DNA of 11,918 nt, taken from NCBI GenBank assembly GCA_020444765.1, contig JAGRHW010000079.1, forward strand, positions 1-11,918, written 5' to 3'. Both the position numbers and the translations under genes were made by a program. Below are positions 1 to 6,181 of the stretch, in pieces. The notes under the pieces are model-generated. The model saw only the letters and a program-made list of their open reading frames with translations. It had not been told where the DNA came from and ran no database searches. Within the stretch, counting starts at the first letter, position 1; each line of letters begins with the position of its first letter. Source of the DNA: Gammaproteobacteria bacterium. Its GTDB lineage: Bacteria > Pseudomonadota > Gammaproteobacteria > Granulosicoccales > Granulosicoccaceae.

Positions 1-691
1 GTAAGGGGTTGTCTGCCGGGATTGCGTAAGGGGAGGCGGTATTCACGTCGATGCGCAACAGGCTGCCGAGCAGGGTGGCGGAATTTTGCGCGTTGCCTTG
101 CGGGTCGCCGCCGCCCCCGCCATCGCCAAAACCGATATATAAATATGAATCCGGGCCGAACAGAATGTGTCCGCCATTATGGTTGGCCTGAGGTTGGGCA
201 TGTTCCAGCAGGCGTTGCTCGCTGGCGATATCCGCCAGACCATTGGCCGGATCTTGTGTCAGCACGGAGATGACCGAGTTCAGTGCTGCATTGCTGCCGG
301 CCTGTGGTGATTCTGTGTAAGAAACAAAGACCTTGCCGTTGTCGGTAAAGGCCGGATGCAGGGCGACCGAAAGCAGGCCTCCCTCGAAGGTGTCATCGAC
401 ATGCGCTGAAATGTCCAGATACAAAAGCCTGCTTGTGTCGTCCGGGTTGGTTGAATCGACCCGGAAAACCCGCCCGCCGCGTTCCACAACATAATAACGG
501 TTGCTGTTTCCGGGGTCGGGAATCAGCGCCAGTGGAGACTCGAAGACAAGATTGCCAAAGGCAGGTGCAAGCTGCACGTCGATATCGGCTGGCCCGGCGA
601 CATCGGCGCTTATTCCATTATCGCTTTGACAAGCCAAGAGCCCGAGGGTCGAGAACAGCAGGGCGGTCGTCTTTATCAGCCGGGATGTCAT
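1..691 (-). CDS. PQQ-dependent sugar dehydrogenase-like lipoprotein (partial, 3' end outside window)
   Basis: This is the N-terminal 230 codons of a soluble glucose/sorbosone dehydrogenase-type beta-propeller protein; the rest lies beyond the left edge. The frame is open from ATG at 691. Residues 1-21 form a lipoprotein signal with lipobox LLAC (C21); Gln follows the Cys, so outer-membrane placement is expected. Family motifs visible are VVERGGRVFRVD (around residues 68-79), EGGLLSVALHPAF, and the block NHNGGHILFGPDSYLYIGFG containing H171, which aligns with the catalytic His of soluble PQQ glucose dehydrogenase. A glycine-rich loop (five Gly) and GSLLRIDVNT follow, all typical of the family. 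These enzymes oxidise aldose sugars in the periplasm using PQQ and Ca2+. Substrate cannot be read from the sequence, and some members have no proven activity. A GGAG lies 12 nt before the ATG, a long spacing. It is transcribed divergently from the small heat-shock genes. Confidence 0.85.
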   Translation of the reverse strand, partial: MTSRLIKTTALLFSTLGLLACQSDNGISADVAGPADIDVQLAPAFGNLVFESPLALIPDPGNSNRYYVVERGGRVFRVDSTNPDDTSRLLYLDISAHVDDTFEGGLLSVALHPAFTDNGKVFVSYTESPQAGSNAALNSVISVLTQDPANGLADIASEQRLLEHAQPQANHNGGHILFGPDSYLYIGFGDGGGGGDPQGNAQNSATLLGSLLRIDVNTASPYAIPADNPL

Positions 692-727
692 ATCGATAGG
701 GAACTCCGGTGACAGGGATCAGTCCCG

Positions 728-757
728 ATTCTATGTGAACGGCCGGTCTATTGCCAT
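728..757 (-). promoter_or_regulatory. possible sigma-70 promoter for the sugar dehydrogenase gene
   Basis: On the minus strand a -10-like TAGAAT (733-728) is preceded after 18 nt by ATGGCA, a 4/6 match to the -35 box. This would give a leader of about 30 nt before ATG 691. The -10 match is good but the -35 is weak, so this is only a candidate. Confidence 0.28.
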
Positions 758-768
758 TAACCGTAATG

Positions 769-796
769 CTTGAAATTAAATAAAGCGACCTTATGT
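769..796 (+). promoter_or_regulatory. sigma-32-like heat-shock promoter, distal (P1)
   Basis: A perfect CTTGAAA (769-775) is followed after 13 nt by CCTTATGT (789-796), which keeps C, C, A, T and the final T of the sigma-32 -10 consensus CCCCATNT. It lies upstream of two Hsp20 genes, the expected targets of RpoH. The match is weaker than that of the proximal copy at 868-895, which has the same spacer length. Confidence 0.5.
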
Positions 797-867
797 TACG
801 CAGCTTTTTTTGCCGGAACTATTTAAATCGCTTTGAAATAAAAGTTGATAAAAATTGATTTTGAATA

Positions 868-895
868 CTTGAAAATTAATTCACACACCGCATTT
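868..895 (+). promoter_or_regulatory. sigma-32 heat-shock promoter, proximal (P2)
   Basis: CTTGAAA (868-874) is a full match to the sigma-32 -35 element. CCGCATTT (888-895), 13 nt downstream, differs from the -10 consensus CCCCATNT at one position only. A start near 903 would give a leader of about 60 nt before the first Hsp20 ATG at 964. Placed directly upstream of small heat-shock genes, this is strong evidence for RpoH control of the operon. Confidence 0.75.
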
Positions 896-916
896 TTCGT
901 TTAACTGAACAAGATA

Positions 917-955
917 TCTTCTCGGCCAGTGCCGAAGAGTTAAATCAATAGGAGA
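917..955 (+). promoter_or_regulatory. leader structure that can mask the Hsp20 ribosome binding site (candidate RNA thermometer)
   Basis: The ribosome binding site AGGAGA (950-955) can pair with TCTTCT (917-922) in six base pairs including one G-U. Between them lies a small GC hairpin, CGGC (923-926) with GCCG (931-934), loop CAGT. Many bacterial Hsp20 genes carry ROSE or fourU thermometers that occlude the ribosome binding site at low temperature, and the location and short weak helix fit that idea. It was found by eye, and no folding energy was calculated. Confidence 0.35.
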
Positions 956-963
956 AACAAACA

Positions 964-1407
964 ATGTTAGGTAATTTCGGTTCATTCGATAATGGTTTTA
1001 TTGAGCAGTTCCAGGCCTTGCAGCGTGAATTGGAAAATGCCTTTGGCCGCAGTGCTGACAGCAATGATATTCGTTCGTCGCTACGCGGCAGTTATCCGCC
1101 GGTGAATATCGCCAGCGTCGGGGATAAAGTGGCTATATACCTGTTTGCCAGCGGGCTGGATAACGACAAGATAGAGCTGTCGATCCAGAATAATATTCTC
1201 ACGATCGAAGCGGAACGGCCGCTCGAAGAACCCGCCACAGGTCGCTTCCATTTGCGTGAGCGGGTCAGCGGGAAATTCAGTCGGGTTATTACCTTGCCTG
1301 ATGATATTGATCCGGAAAAAGTCGAAGCCAATTATAAAGACGGTGTTTTACAGATCAGCGTACAAAGGCGTGAAAAAGTAAAACCGAAACAGATTAAAGT
1401 CCAGTAA
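964..1407 (+). CDS. small heat-shock protein, Hsp20/alpha-crystallin family (first of two)
   Basis: A 147-residue ATP-independent holdase chaperone of the cytoplasm, which binds unfolding proteins during stress and hands them to the DnaK/ClpB machinery. The N-terminal arm (1-42) has an amphipathic stretch rich in Phe and Gln. The alpha-crystallin domain runs from about 44 to 138 and ends in the hallmark GVL (127-129) within YKDGVLQISV. The C-terminal tail has the I-x-V anchor IKV (144-146) used for oligomer assembly. Length is normal for the family. ATG 964 is supported by AGGAGA ending 8 nt upstream. It is followed 15 nt later by a second Hsp20 gene, almost certainly on the same transcript, and is preceded by sigma-32-like promoters. 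The general class is certain; assignment to ibpA, hspA or another subgroup is not possible from sequence alone. Confidence 0.93.
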   Translation: MLGNFGSFDNGFIEQFQALQRELENAFGRSADSNDIRSSLRGSYPPVNIASVGDKVAIYLFASGLDNDKIELSIQNNILTIEAERPLEEPATGRFHLRERVSGKFSRVITLPDDIDPEKVEANYKDGVLQISVQRREKVKPKQIKVQ

Positions 1408-1422
1408 AACGGGGATTTAAAA

Positions 1423-1818
1423 ATGAGCGAAAATGCAATGAATAAAAACGAGCAAGCCGTGGATAAACCGGTAGTGAAACAGCAACAGGTCGTGGTGCGA
1501 CCGGCGGTCGATATTCATGAAGACGAGAAGGGTATTACTCTGCTTGCCGATCTGCCCGGTGTGTCCAACGATAACCTGTCCATCGAAGTCGATCAGGACA
1601 GCCTGATGATCGAAGGCAAGGTGGAGCTGGATTTGCCGGAAACCATGCGCATGAACGTGGTTAATATGCGCGCGACGCTTTACCGCCGTGGCTTTACCCT
1701 GAGCAAGGAACTCGACACCGATAAAATCGAAGCCGTGCTGAAAAACGGTCTGCTGTCGCTGAAGATTCCGAAAAAAGCCGAGGTTCTGCCGCGCAAGATC
1801 GAGGTGCGTGTCGCCTGA
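1423..1818 (+). CDS. small heat-shock protein, Hsp20/alpha-crystallin family (second of two)
   Basis: A 131-residue paralogue of the preceding gene, with a shorter, charged N-terminal arm lacking the Phe-rich segment. The alpha-crystallin domain spans about residues 26-118, with the family signature ADLPGVSNDNLSIEV near 42-56 and GLL (109-111) in place of the usual GVL. The tail carries IEV (126-128), the oligomer anchor. GGGGA lies 7 nt before ATG 1423 and fixes this start; the in-frame ATG at 1438 has no such site. Paired Hsp20 proteins often form hetero-oligomers or divide holdase and disaggregase-handover roles, as IbpA and IbpB do; this is inference here. A stem-loop begins 19 nt after the stop codon. 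Confidence 0.92.
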   Translation: MSENAMNKNEQAVDKPVVKQQQVVVRPAVDIHEDEKGITLLADLPGVSNDNLSIEVDQDSLMIEGKVELDLPETMRMNVVNMRATLYRRGFTLSKELDTDKIEAVLKNGLLSLKIPKKAEVLPRKIEVRVA

Positions 1819-1836
1819 TACCTGCCAGAAAAGGGT

Positions 1837-1859
1837 CGGGGGCCGGTTTTCGGCTCCCG
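1837..1859 (+). terminator. GC-rich stem-loop after the Hsp20 operon, possible terminator
   Basis: A 9-bp stem pairs 1837-1845 with 1851-1859, with one G-U pair and loop GTTTT. It sits 19 nt after the second Hsp20 stop codon. No T-run follows, so it is not a classical intrinsic terminator; it may be an imperfect one or a 3' stabilising hairpin. Confidence 0.4.
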
Positions 1860-1867
1860 GCGTCAGT

Positions 1868-1897
1868 CTGTAACTATTCCCGGGCGCGTTTTATACT
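1868..1897 (+). promoter_or_regulatory. possible sigma-70 promoter for corA
   Basis: TATACT (1892-1897) is a good -10 box (5/6). An upstream CTGTAA (1868-1873) with an 18-nt spacer is a poor -35 (3/6). Transcription would start near 1904, some 25 nt before the corA ATG. Confidence 0.33.
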
Positions 1898-1928
1898 GCC
1901 GCACAAACAGGTGACGGGTGGATAAACA

Positions 1929-2894
1929 ATGCTGGGTAGATTCGCGGTCCGGGCCGATATGCTCGAACAGCTCAGTGACGATGAGTCGGGGCTGAACGTT
2001 ACGCCGGTCTGGATCGATGTGGTTCAGCCCAGCGAAGATGATCGTCAGACGGTCCTTGAAGATTACGGTCAGCATCTGCCCAGTCTTGAGGAAGTCGTTG
2101 AAATCGAAGCGACTTCGCGGTTTTTTTGCGACGAACACGGCCTGCATATCCATTCTTATTTTATCGATGACCCCTTGCTCGCCTTCAACCATGACGCGAC
2201 TATGCCGCGTAACGTGTCGGCCTCGCTGATACTCAACGACGGTAAACTCTATTCAATACGCGAAGAGGAGCTGGCAGTCTTCCGGCTTTTCCGGATGCGC
2301 GCGCGCCGCGCGGGCAGCGCTGGCGCCACGGGAACGCGGGTGCTGCTGGGCTTGTTCGAAACCAAGGTCGATCTGATTGCCGATCTGCTTGAACGGATCT
2401 ACCGTGAACTTGATGACGCCAGCAAAACCGTCTTCAGCGGCAACGGCCATGAGATGCATTTCGTCCTGAGCACGATTACCCGCTTCGAGGACCTGAATGG
2501 CAAGCTGCGTCTGGTACTCTTGGATACCCAGCGCGCCATGCGGTTTTTGCTGCGCTACGGGAAGCTCGGCGATGAGGATCAACAAAAGGCCCGCGAAATT
2601 CTCCGCGATGTGGATTCGCTGACGCCGCACACCAATTACCTGTTCGAGAAAGTCAGCTTTTTGATGGATGCAGCGACCGGTATTATCAACGTCGAGCAAA
2701 ACAGCATTATTAAAATCATGACCCTGGCCTCGGTGATTTTTTTGCCGCCAACCCTGATCGCCAGCCTCTACGGGATGAACTTTGCCAGTATGCCGGAGCT
2801 CGGCTGGACGTTCGGCTACCCGATGGCGATCGGTATCATGGTTCTCAGCGCGATAGCGCCGCTATTCTGGTTCAAGCGCAAGGGCTGGTTATGA
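1929..2894 (+). CDS. corA: magnesium/cobalt transport protein CorA
   Basis: A 321-residue homopentameric inner-membrane Mg2+ channel of the CorA/MIT family, which admits Mg2+ (also Co2+ and Ni2+) and is gated by intracellular Mg2+. The long acidic cytoplasmic N-terminal domain (about 1-260) ends in the pore helix. TM1 is roughly 262-283 and ends with the diagnostic YGMN (GMN at 282-284). The periplasmic loop has the conserved MPELGW, and TM2 (about 295-314) is followed by the basic end FKRKGWL. This C-terminal block closely resembles enterobacterial CorA as remembered, and the length matches (316 in E. coli). ATG 1929 is used; a weak GGTGG lies 7 nt upstream. It stands alone between the Hsp20 pair and the ferredoxin reductase gene, each with its own upstream signals. 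Confidence 0.93.
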   Translation: MLGRFAVRADMLEQLSDDESGLNVTPVWIDVVQPSEDDRQTVLEDYGQHLPSLEEVVEIEATSRFFCDEHGLHIHSYFIDDPLLAFNHDATMPRNVSASLILNDGKLYSIREEELAVFRLFRMRARRAGSAGATGTRVLLGLFETKVDLIADLLERIYRELDDASKTVFSGNGHEMHFVLSTITRFEDLNGKLRLVLLDTQRAMRFLLRYGKLGDEDQQKAREILRDVDSLTPHTNYLFEKVSFLMDAATGIINVEQNSIIKIMTLASVIFLPPTLIASLYGMNFASMPELGWTFGYPMAIGIMVLSAIAPLFWFKRKGWL

Positions 2895-2921
2895 TCGACG
2901 GATAACCCCATCAAATCGGTG

Positions 2922-2950
2922 TTTAATTCCGACTTGAATAGTCGGATAAT
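2922..2950 (+). promoter_or_regulatory. promoter overlapped by an IscR type 1-like operator, upstream of the ferredoxin reductase
   Basis: A perfect 7-bp inverted repeat, TCCGACT (2928-2934) and AGTCGGA (2940-2946), separated by 5 nt, contains CCGACT-N5-AGTCGG. As I recall the IscR type 1 consensus, its core is YYGACT-RWWWY-AGTCRR, so both half-sites and the 5-nt spacing fit, while the flanks and part of the centre do not. A -10-like GATAAT (2945-2950, 5/6) and a weak TTTAAT (2922-2927) at 17-nt spacing bracket it, so a bound repressor would block RNA polymerase. A start near 2957 leaves a leader of about 21 nt. The dyad could also be a hairpin after corA, but no T-run follows. Confidence 0.55.
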
Positions 2951-2977
2951 CAATTCAGGCTTGTTTCTGAGATCAAC

Positions 2978-4003
2978 ATGATACAAACAGACGTAGTGAT
3001 TATCGGTGCCGGCCCGGTCGGTCTGTTCCAGGTTTTCGAGCTGGGACTCCAGGGCTTGTCGGCGCATATCGTCGATTCCCTGGAAGAGGCGGGCGGGCAA
3101 TGCATCGAGCTGTACCCGGACAAGCCGATTTACGACATTCCGGCAATACCCGTATGCAGCGCGCGCGAACTTATTGATAATCTGCTCGAACAGATTGCGC
3201 CGTTCGACCCGCAATTTCATTTCGGTCAACAGGTAACGCAGCTGGAAAAAACCGCCGACGGGCAGTTTCGTCTGCTGACCAGCAAAAACACCGAATTTTT
3301 GACCAGAGCGGTGATTATCGCTGCCGGCGCGGGTTCGTTTACGCCGGTCAAGTTGAGGGTTGACGGCATAGACGATTACCTCGATCGCCAGCTGTTCTAT
3401 CGGGTCAAGGACCCGTCTGCTCATTATGACAAGGACGTCGTCATTCTCGGCGGCGGCGATTCCGCGCTGGACTGGTCGCTGGCGCTCTACGATAAGGTCA
3501 AGAGTCTGACGTTGGTGCATCGTACCGAGAAATTCCGCGCTGCCGAGGCGTCGGTCAACAGAATGCTGGCGTTGAGTGCCGAGGGTAAAATCGATTTTCT
3601 GACCGGACGGGTACAGGCATTCAGTCAGCAGGACGGACGCCTGCAAAGTGTCGAGGTGACGCTGAATGATGAGCAGCGCAGCAAGCGAACGCTGAACGCC
3701 GATCACCTGCTGGTATTTTTCGGTATGTCGCCCAAGCTCGACGCCCTGGCCGAGTGGGGCCTGGAGCTGGAGCGCAATCTGATCTGTGTGGATACGGAAA
3801 AATTCGAAACCAATCTGCCGGGGGTGTTTGCCGTCGGCGATATCAATACCTATCCGGGCAAGAAAAAACTCATACTCAGCGGCTTTCACGAAACCGCGCT
3901 GGCGGCTTTTGCCATCAAGGACCGTCTCGAACCGGGTAAAAAGCATTATCTGCAATACACCACCACCAGCCCGCTGATGCATGAGCGGCTTGGCGTTGAA
4001 TGA
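2978..4003 (+). CDS. ferredoxin--NADP(+) reductase, thioredoxin reductase-like type
   Basis: A 341-residue FAD flavoenzyme that moves electrons between NADPH and ferredoxin or flavodoxin in the cytoplasm. An N-terminal FAD dinucleotide-binding motif GAGPVG (10-15) is followed by GGQCIELYPDKPIYDIP, characteristic of the YumC/TrxR-like reductase group. The NADPH-binding domain carries GGGDSA (158-163) and the phosphate-contacting HRTEKFRA. A second FAD-contact motif AVGDI includes G287-D288. The redox-active CxxC of true thioredoxin reductases is absent, which separates it from TrxB. Length fits the group (about 330-350). ATG 2978 has only a weak GAG 6 nt upstream. The IscR-like dyad just upstream suggests induction when Fe-S clusters are limiting, consistent with supplying reductant for Fe-S assembly or redox defence; the regulatory part is inference. 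Confidence 0.88.
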   Translation: MIQTDVVIIGAGPVGLFQVFELGLQGLSAHIVDSLEEAGGQCIELYPDKPIYDIPAIPVCSARELIDNLLEQIAPFDPQFHFGQQVTQLEKTADGQFRLLTSKNTEFLTRAVIIAAGAGSFTPVKLRVDGIDDYLDRQLFYRVKDPSAHYDKDVVILGGGDSALDWSLALYDKVKSLTLVHRTEKFRAAEASVNRMLALSAEGKIDFLTGRVQAFSQQDGRLQSVEVTLNDEQRSKRTLNADHLLVFFGMSPKLDALAEWGLELERNLICVDTEKFETNLPGVFAVGDINTYPGKKKLILSGFHETALAAFAIKDRLEPGKKHYLQYTTTSPLMHERLGVE

Positions 4004-4030
4004 GCGCCGAATGGCTGCTGCCCGACAATG

Positions 4031-4059
4031 CTGAACAATCAGCGGGCTTCGGTTAGAAT
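4031..4059 (+). promoter_or_regulatory. possible promoter for ctaA
   Basis: TAGAAT (4054-4059) is a 5/6 -10 box; CTGAAC (4031-4036) at 17-nt spacing matches the -35 in 3/6. Transcription starting near 4066 would leave only about 9 nt before an ATG at 4075 but about 27 nt before the ATG at 4093, which favours the later start codon. Confidence 0.38.
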
Positions 4060-4092
4060 TAGTCCCTTTTTCTAATGCGGGATACACCAGCC

Positions 4093-5112
4093 ATGTCTGT
4101 GCTACCGGTCGTCAGGCGCTTTCGTTACCTGGGCTTGCTTACCATCGCTACGGTCTACACGCTGATTCTGGTCGGCGGTGTGGTGCGCGCCACCGGCTCC
4201 GGCATGGGCTGCCCCGACTGGCCGACCTGTTTCGGACAGTGGATTCCACCAACCAGCGAGGCGCAGTTGCCGGAAAACTACCAGCAAATCTACGCCGACC
4301 GGGGCTATCTGGAGACCGAGTTCAACGTCCGCAAGACCTGGACCGAATACGCTAACCGCCTGCTTGGGGTAACCACCGGGTTTCTGATTTTCCTGACCAC
4401 GCTTTTCTCTATTGCCTATCTCAAGCGCGACAAACCGGTTTTTTATGTCACGCTGGCGGCGTTTTTCCTGGTGGCTTTCCAGGGTTGGCTGGGGTCGCGG
4501 GTAGTAGCCAGTAATCTGATGCCGGGGATGATCACCCTGCATATGCTGACAGCTCAGGTGATTGTTGCATTATTGATTTACGCCATTGCAAGATCGCAGA
4601 AAAAAATATTATCCAGTAATGATTTAAGAGAATTACCTAAAGTATTTTATACAGTCTTGATCGTGGCGATGGGTATGACGCTCGTGCAAATGACCATGGG
4701 TACCCAGGTGCGTGAGGCTATCGACATCATTGCTCACCAGTTCAATTACACGGACCGCAATCTCTGGGTCGAAAATCTGCCGGTGATCTTTCTTATTCAC
4801 CGTTCCTTTTCATCGATTATTTTATTTACCAATCTATGGATCGTCTGGAAACTGTGGCGGGCAAGACAGCATTCAACATTGCTGAAATGGCTGGCGATCG
4901 GGCTCGCGGGGCTGATTATCGCGACCATCCTGCTGGGCGTTTCGATGGATCGGCTGCACGTGCCGGCTTTTGCCCAACCGTTGCATATGTGGCTGGCCTC
5001 ACTGATTTTCGGCACCCAGTTTTTTCTGTTCATGACCGTTCGCTATGCAACGTTTAAGCAAACCGGCCGGACAGAAAAAACCACAAATTTGGCGATACCT
5101 GCCGATAAGTAG
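4093..5112 (+). CDS. ctaA: heme A synthase (CtaA/Cox15 family), atypical
   Basis: An inner-membrane protein of 339 residues with about eight transmembrane segments. The family oxidises the C8 methyl of heme O to give heme A for aa3-type terminal oxidases. Recognised from VGGVVRATGSGMGCPDWPTC near the N-terminus and the repeated four-helix architecture. Conserved heme-ligand positions are seen at H150 (ITLHML), H236 (LIHRSF) and H298 (QPLHMW). The first canonical position, normally E-x-x-H, reads E85-Y-A-N88, so His is replaced by Asn. The first loop has a CX5C pair (C40, C46) and a long insert. This pattern recalls Bacteroidetes CtaA rather than typical gammaproteobacterial sequences, from memory only. 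Codons 157-190 (4561-4662) are unusually AT-rich. No cox genes are adjacent. ATG 4093 is preferred over 4075, where no ribosome binding site is visible. Confidence 0.82.
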   Translation: MSVLPVVRRFRYLGLLTIATVYTLILVGGVVRATGSGMGCPDWPTCFGQWIPPTSEAQLPENYQQIYADRGYLETEFNVRKTWTEYANRLLGVTTGFLIFLTTLFSIAYLKRDKPVFYVTLAAFFLVAFQGWLGSRVVASNLMPGMITLHMLTAQVIVALLIYAIARSQKKILSSNDLRELPKVFYTVLIVAMGMTLVQMTMGTQVREAIDIIAHQFNYTDRNLWVENLPVIFLIHRSFSSIILFTNLWIVWKLWRARQHSTLLKWLAIGLAGLIIATILLGVSMDRLHVPAFAQPLHMWLASLIFGTQFFLFMTVRYATFKQTGRTEKTTNLAIPADK

Positions 5113-5173
5113 TCAGATAAGACATAAATTCAACATGCTGAATAATCTGACACAGTACTTTTCTACCGATGCG

Positions 5174-6181
5174 ATGAGGCGATCATCGAAAATGACTTCA
5201 GTTCAATCCATTCTGCTGGCGGTGCCGGCACTCCTGGCAAGCTTCGGGGCTGTTGCCGACATTCAACAACGGATCATCGGCGGCGTCGAATCGAGCATTG
5301 ACAGATGGCCGTCGATGGCAGCGCTGGTGGCAGCGTCCAATGGCACGGCAACGCTTTATCAGCGACAGTTCTGTGGTGGCAATCTTATCGATGAGCGCTG
5401 GGTATTATCGGCCGCGCACTGTTTTTTCCAGGAGGACACCCTGACCAGTGGCTGGACGCAAATTCCGGCAGAAGCCATTCGCGTGGTGCTCGGAACCGAC
5501 AATTTGCTGGACGATGCTGAAGAGCTGGTTGTCACCAATATCATCACGCACCCGGACTACGAACCGGGGAATAATTCCTCTCCCAACGATATCGCCCTGA
5601 TCGAACTGGCCAATACCAGTGAGGTTCCGGCAGCCCGTGTTAACACCGGTTCGATTGCGACCGGCACCGAAGCGGTCGTGATGGGCTGGGGCGCGACCCG
5701 CTATGACCCTTTTACGCAGGAGCCGAGCAATTTTCCGACCTTTTTGCGCGAGGTGGAAGTGCCGGTCGTTTCAAACAGCACCTGTAATGCGTCGAGTTCA
5801 TACAGCGGTCTGATTACGTCCACGCAAATGTGCGCCGGCGAACAGGCGGGCGGCAAAGACAGCTGTTCAGGTGATAGCGGCGGTCCCCTGATGATCGAGG
5901 AAAACGGCGAATATGTTCAGGCCGGTATCGTCAGTTTCGGCAATGGTTGCGCGCTGGCCAATTACTATGGCGTGTATACGCGAGTGAGTTCTTTTGTCGA
6001 TTGGATTGACGATTATGTCGGCAACGGGATCAGTGGCTCCGGCGTTCCAAGTGGCGGTTCGGACAATCGCGATAAATCGGATGGTCTTGGTGCGGGTTTT
6101 ATCGGCTTGTATGCGATGCTGCTGTTGGCCGGTCTTCTGCGCGGCCGCAGGCCTGGAAAGTCCTATCGGAGCAAGCCGTGA
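5174..6181 (+). CDS. secreted trypsin-like serine protease (S1 family) with C-terminal sorting-type tail
   Basis: An S1 endopeptidase of 335 residues exported by Sec. The signal peptide is about residues 1-28 (ending AVA), followed by a short propeptide and the activation site R33-IIGG. The triad is H82 (AAHC), D139 (NDIALIEL) and S235 (GDSGGP). D229, six residues before the serine, marks the trypsin-type pocket that cleaves after Arg or Lys. Six Cys in typical positions suggest three disulfides. After the catalytic domain (to about 290), a Gly/Ser linker with SGGS leads to a hydrophobic segment and RGRRP. This resembles GlyGly-CTERM tails processed by rhombosortase, as on Vibrio Ves proteases. 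Start is uncertain: ATG 5174 gives a basic n-region, ATG 5189 has GAGG 9 nt upstream, and ATG 5135 is also in frame. Its stop overlaps the next gene. Confidence 0.88.
   Translation: MRRSSKMTSVQSILLAVPALLASFGAVADIQQRIIGGVESSIDRWPSMAALVAASNGTATLYQRQFCGGNLIDERWVLSAAHCFFQEDTLTSGWTQIPAEAIRVVLGTDNLLDDAEELVVTNIITHPDYEPGNNSSPNDIALIELANTSEVPAARVNTGSIATGTEAVVMGWGATRYDPFTQEPSNFPTFLREVEVPVVSNSTCNASSSYSGLITSTQMCAGEQAGGKDSCSGDSGGPLMIEENGEYVQAGIVSFGNGCALANYYGVYTRVSSFVDWIDDYVGNGISGSGVPSGGSDNRDKSDGLGAGFIGLYAMLLLAGLLRGRRPGKSYRSKP

Noticed and set aside
4030..4043. Short perfect hairpin GCTGA-ACAA-TCAGC after the ferredoxin reductase gene
   Set aside because: The stem is only 5 bp with no T-run directly after it, too weak to call a terminator or operator.
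2816..4087. A 423-codon open frame on the minus strand opposite the ferredoxin reductase
   Set aside because: The plus-strand gene shows FAD and NADPH motifs over its full length; the antisense frame has no recognisable domain and follows from the codon bias of the real gene.
5045..5173. An N-terminal extension of the protease frame into the end of ctaA
   Set aside because: It overlaps the ctaA coding sequence and would bury the signal peptide; starts at 5174 or 5189 put it at the N-terminus.
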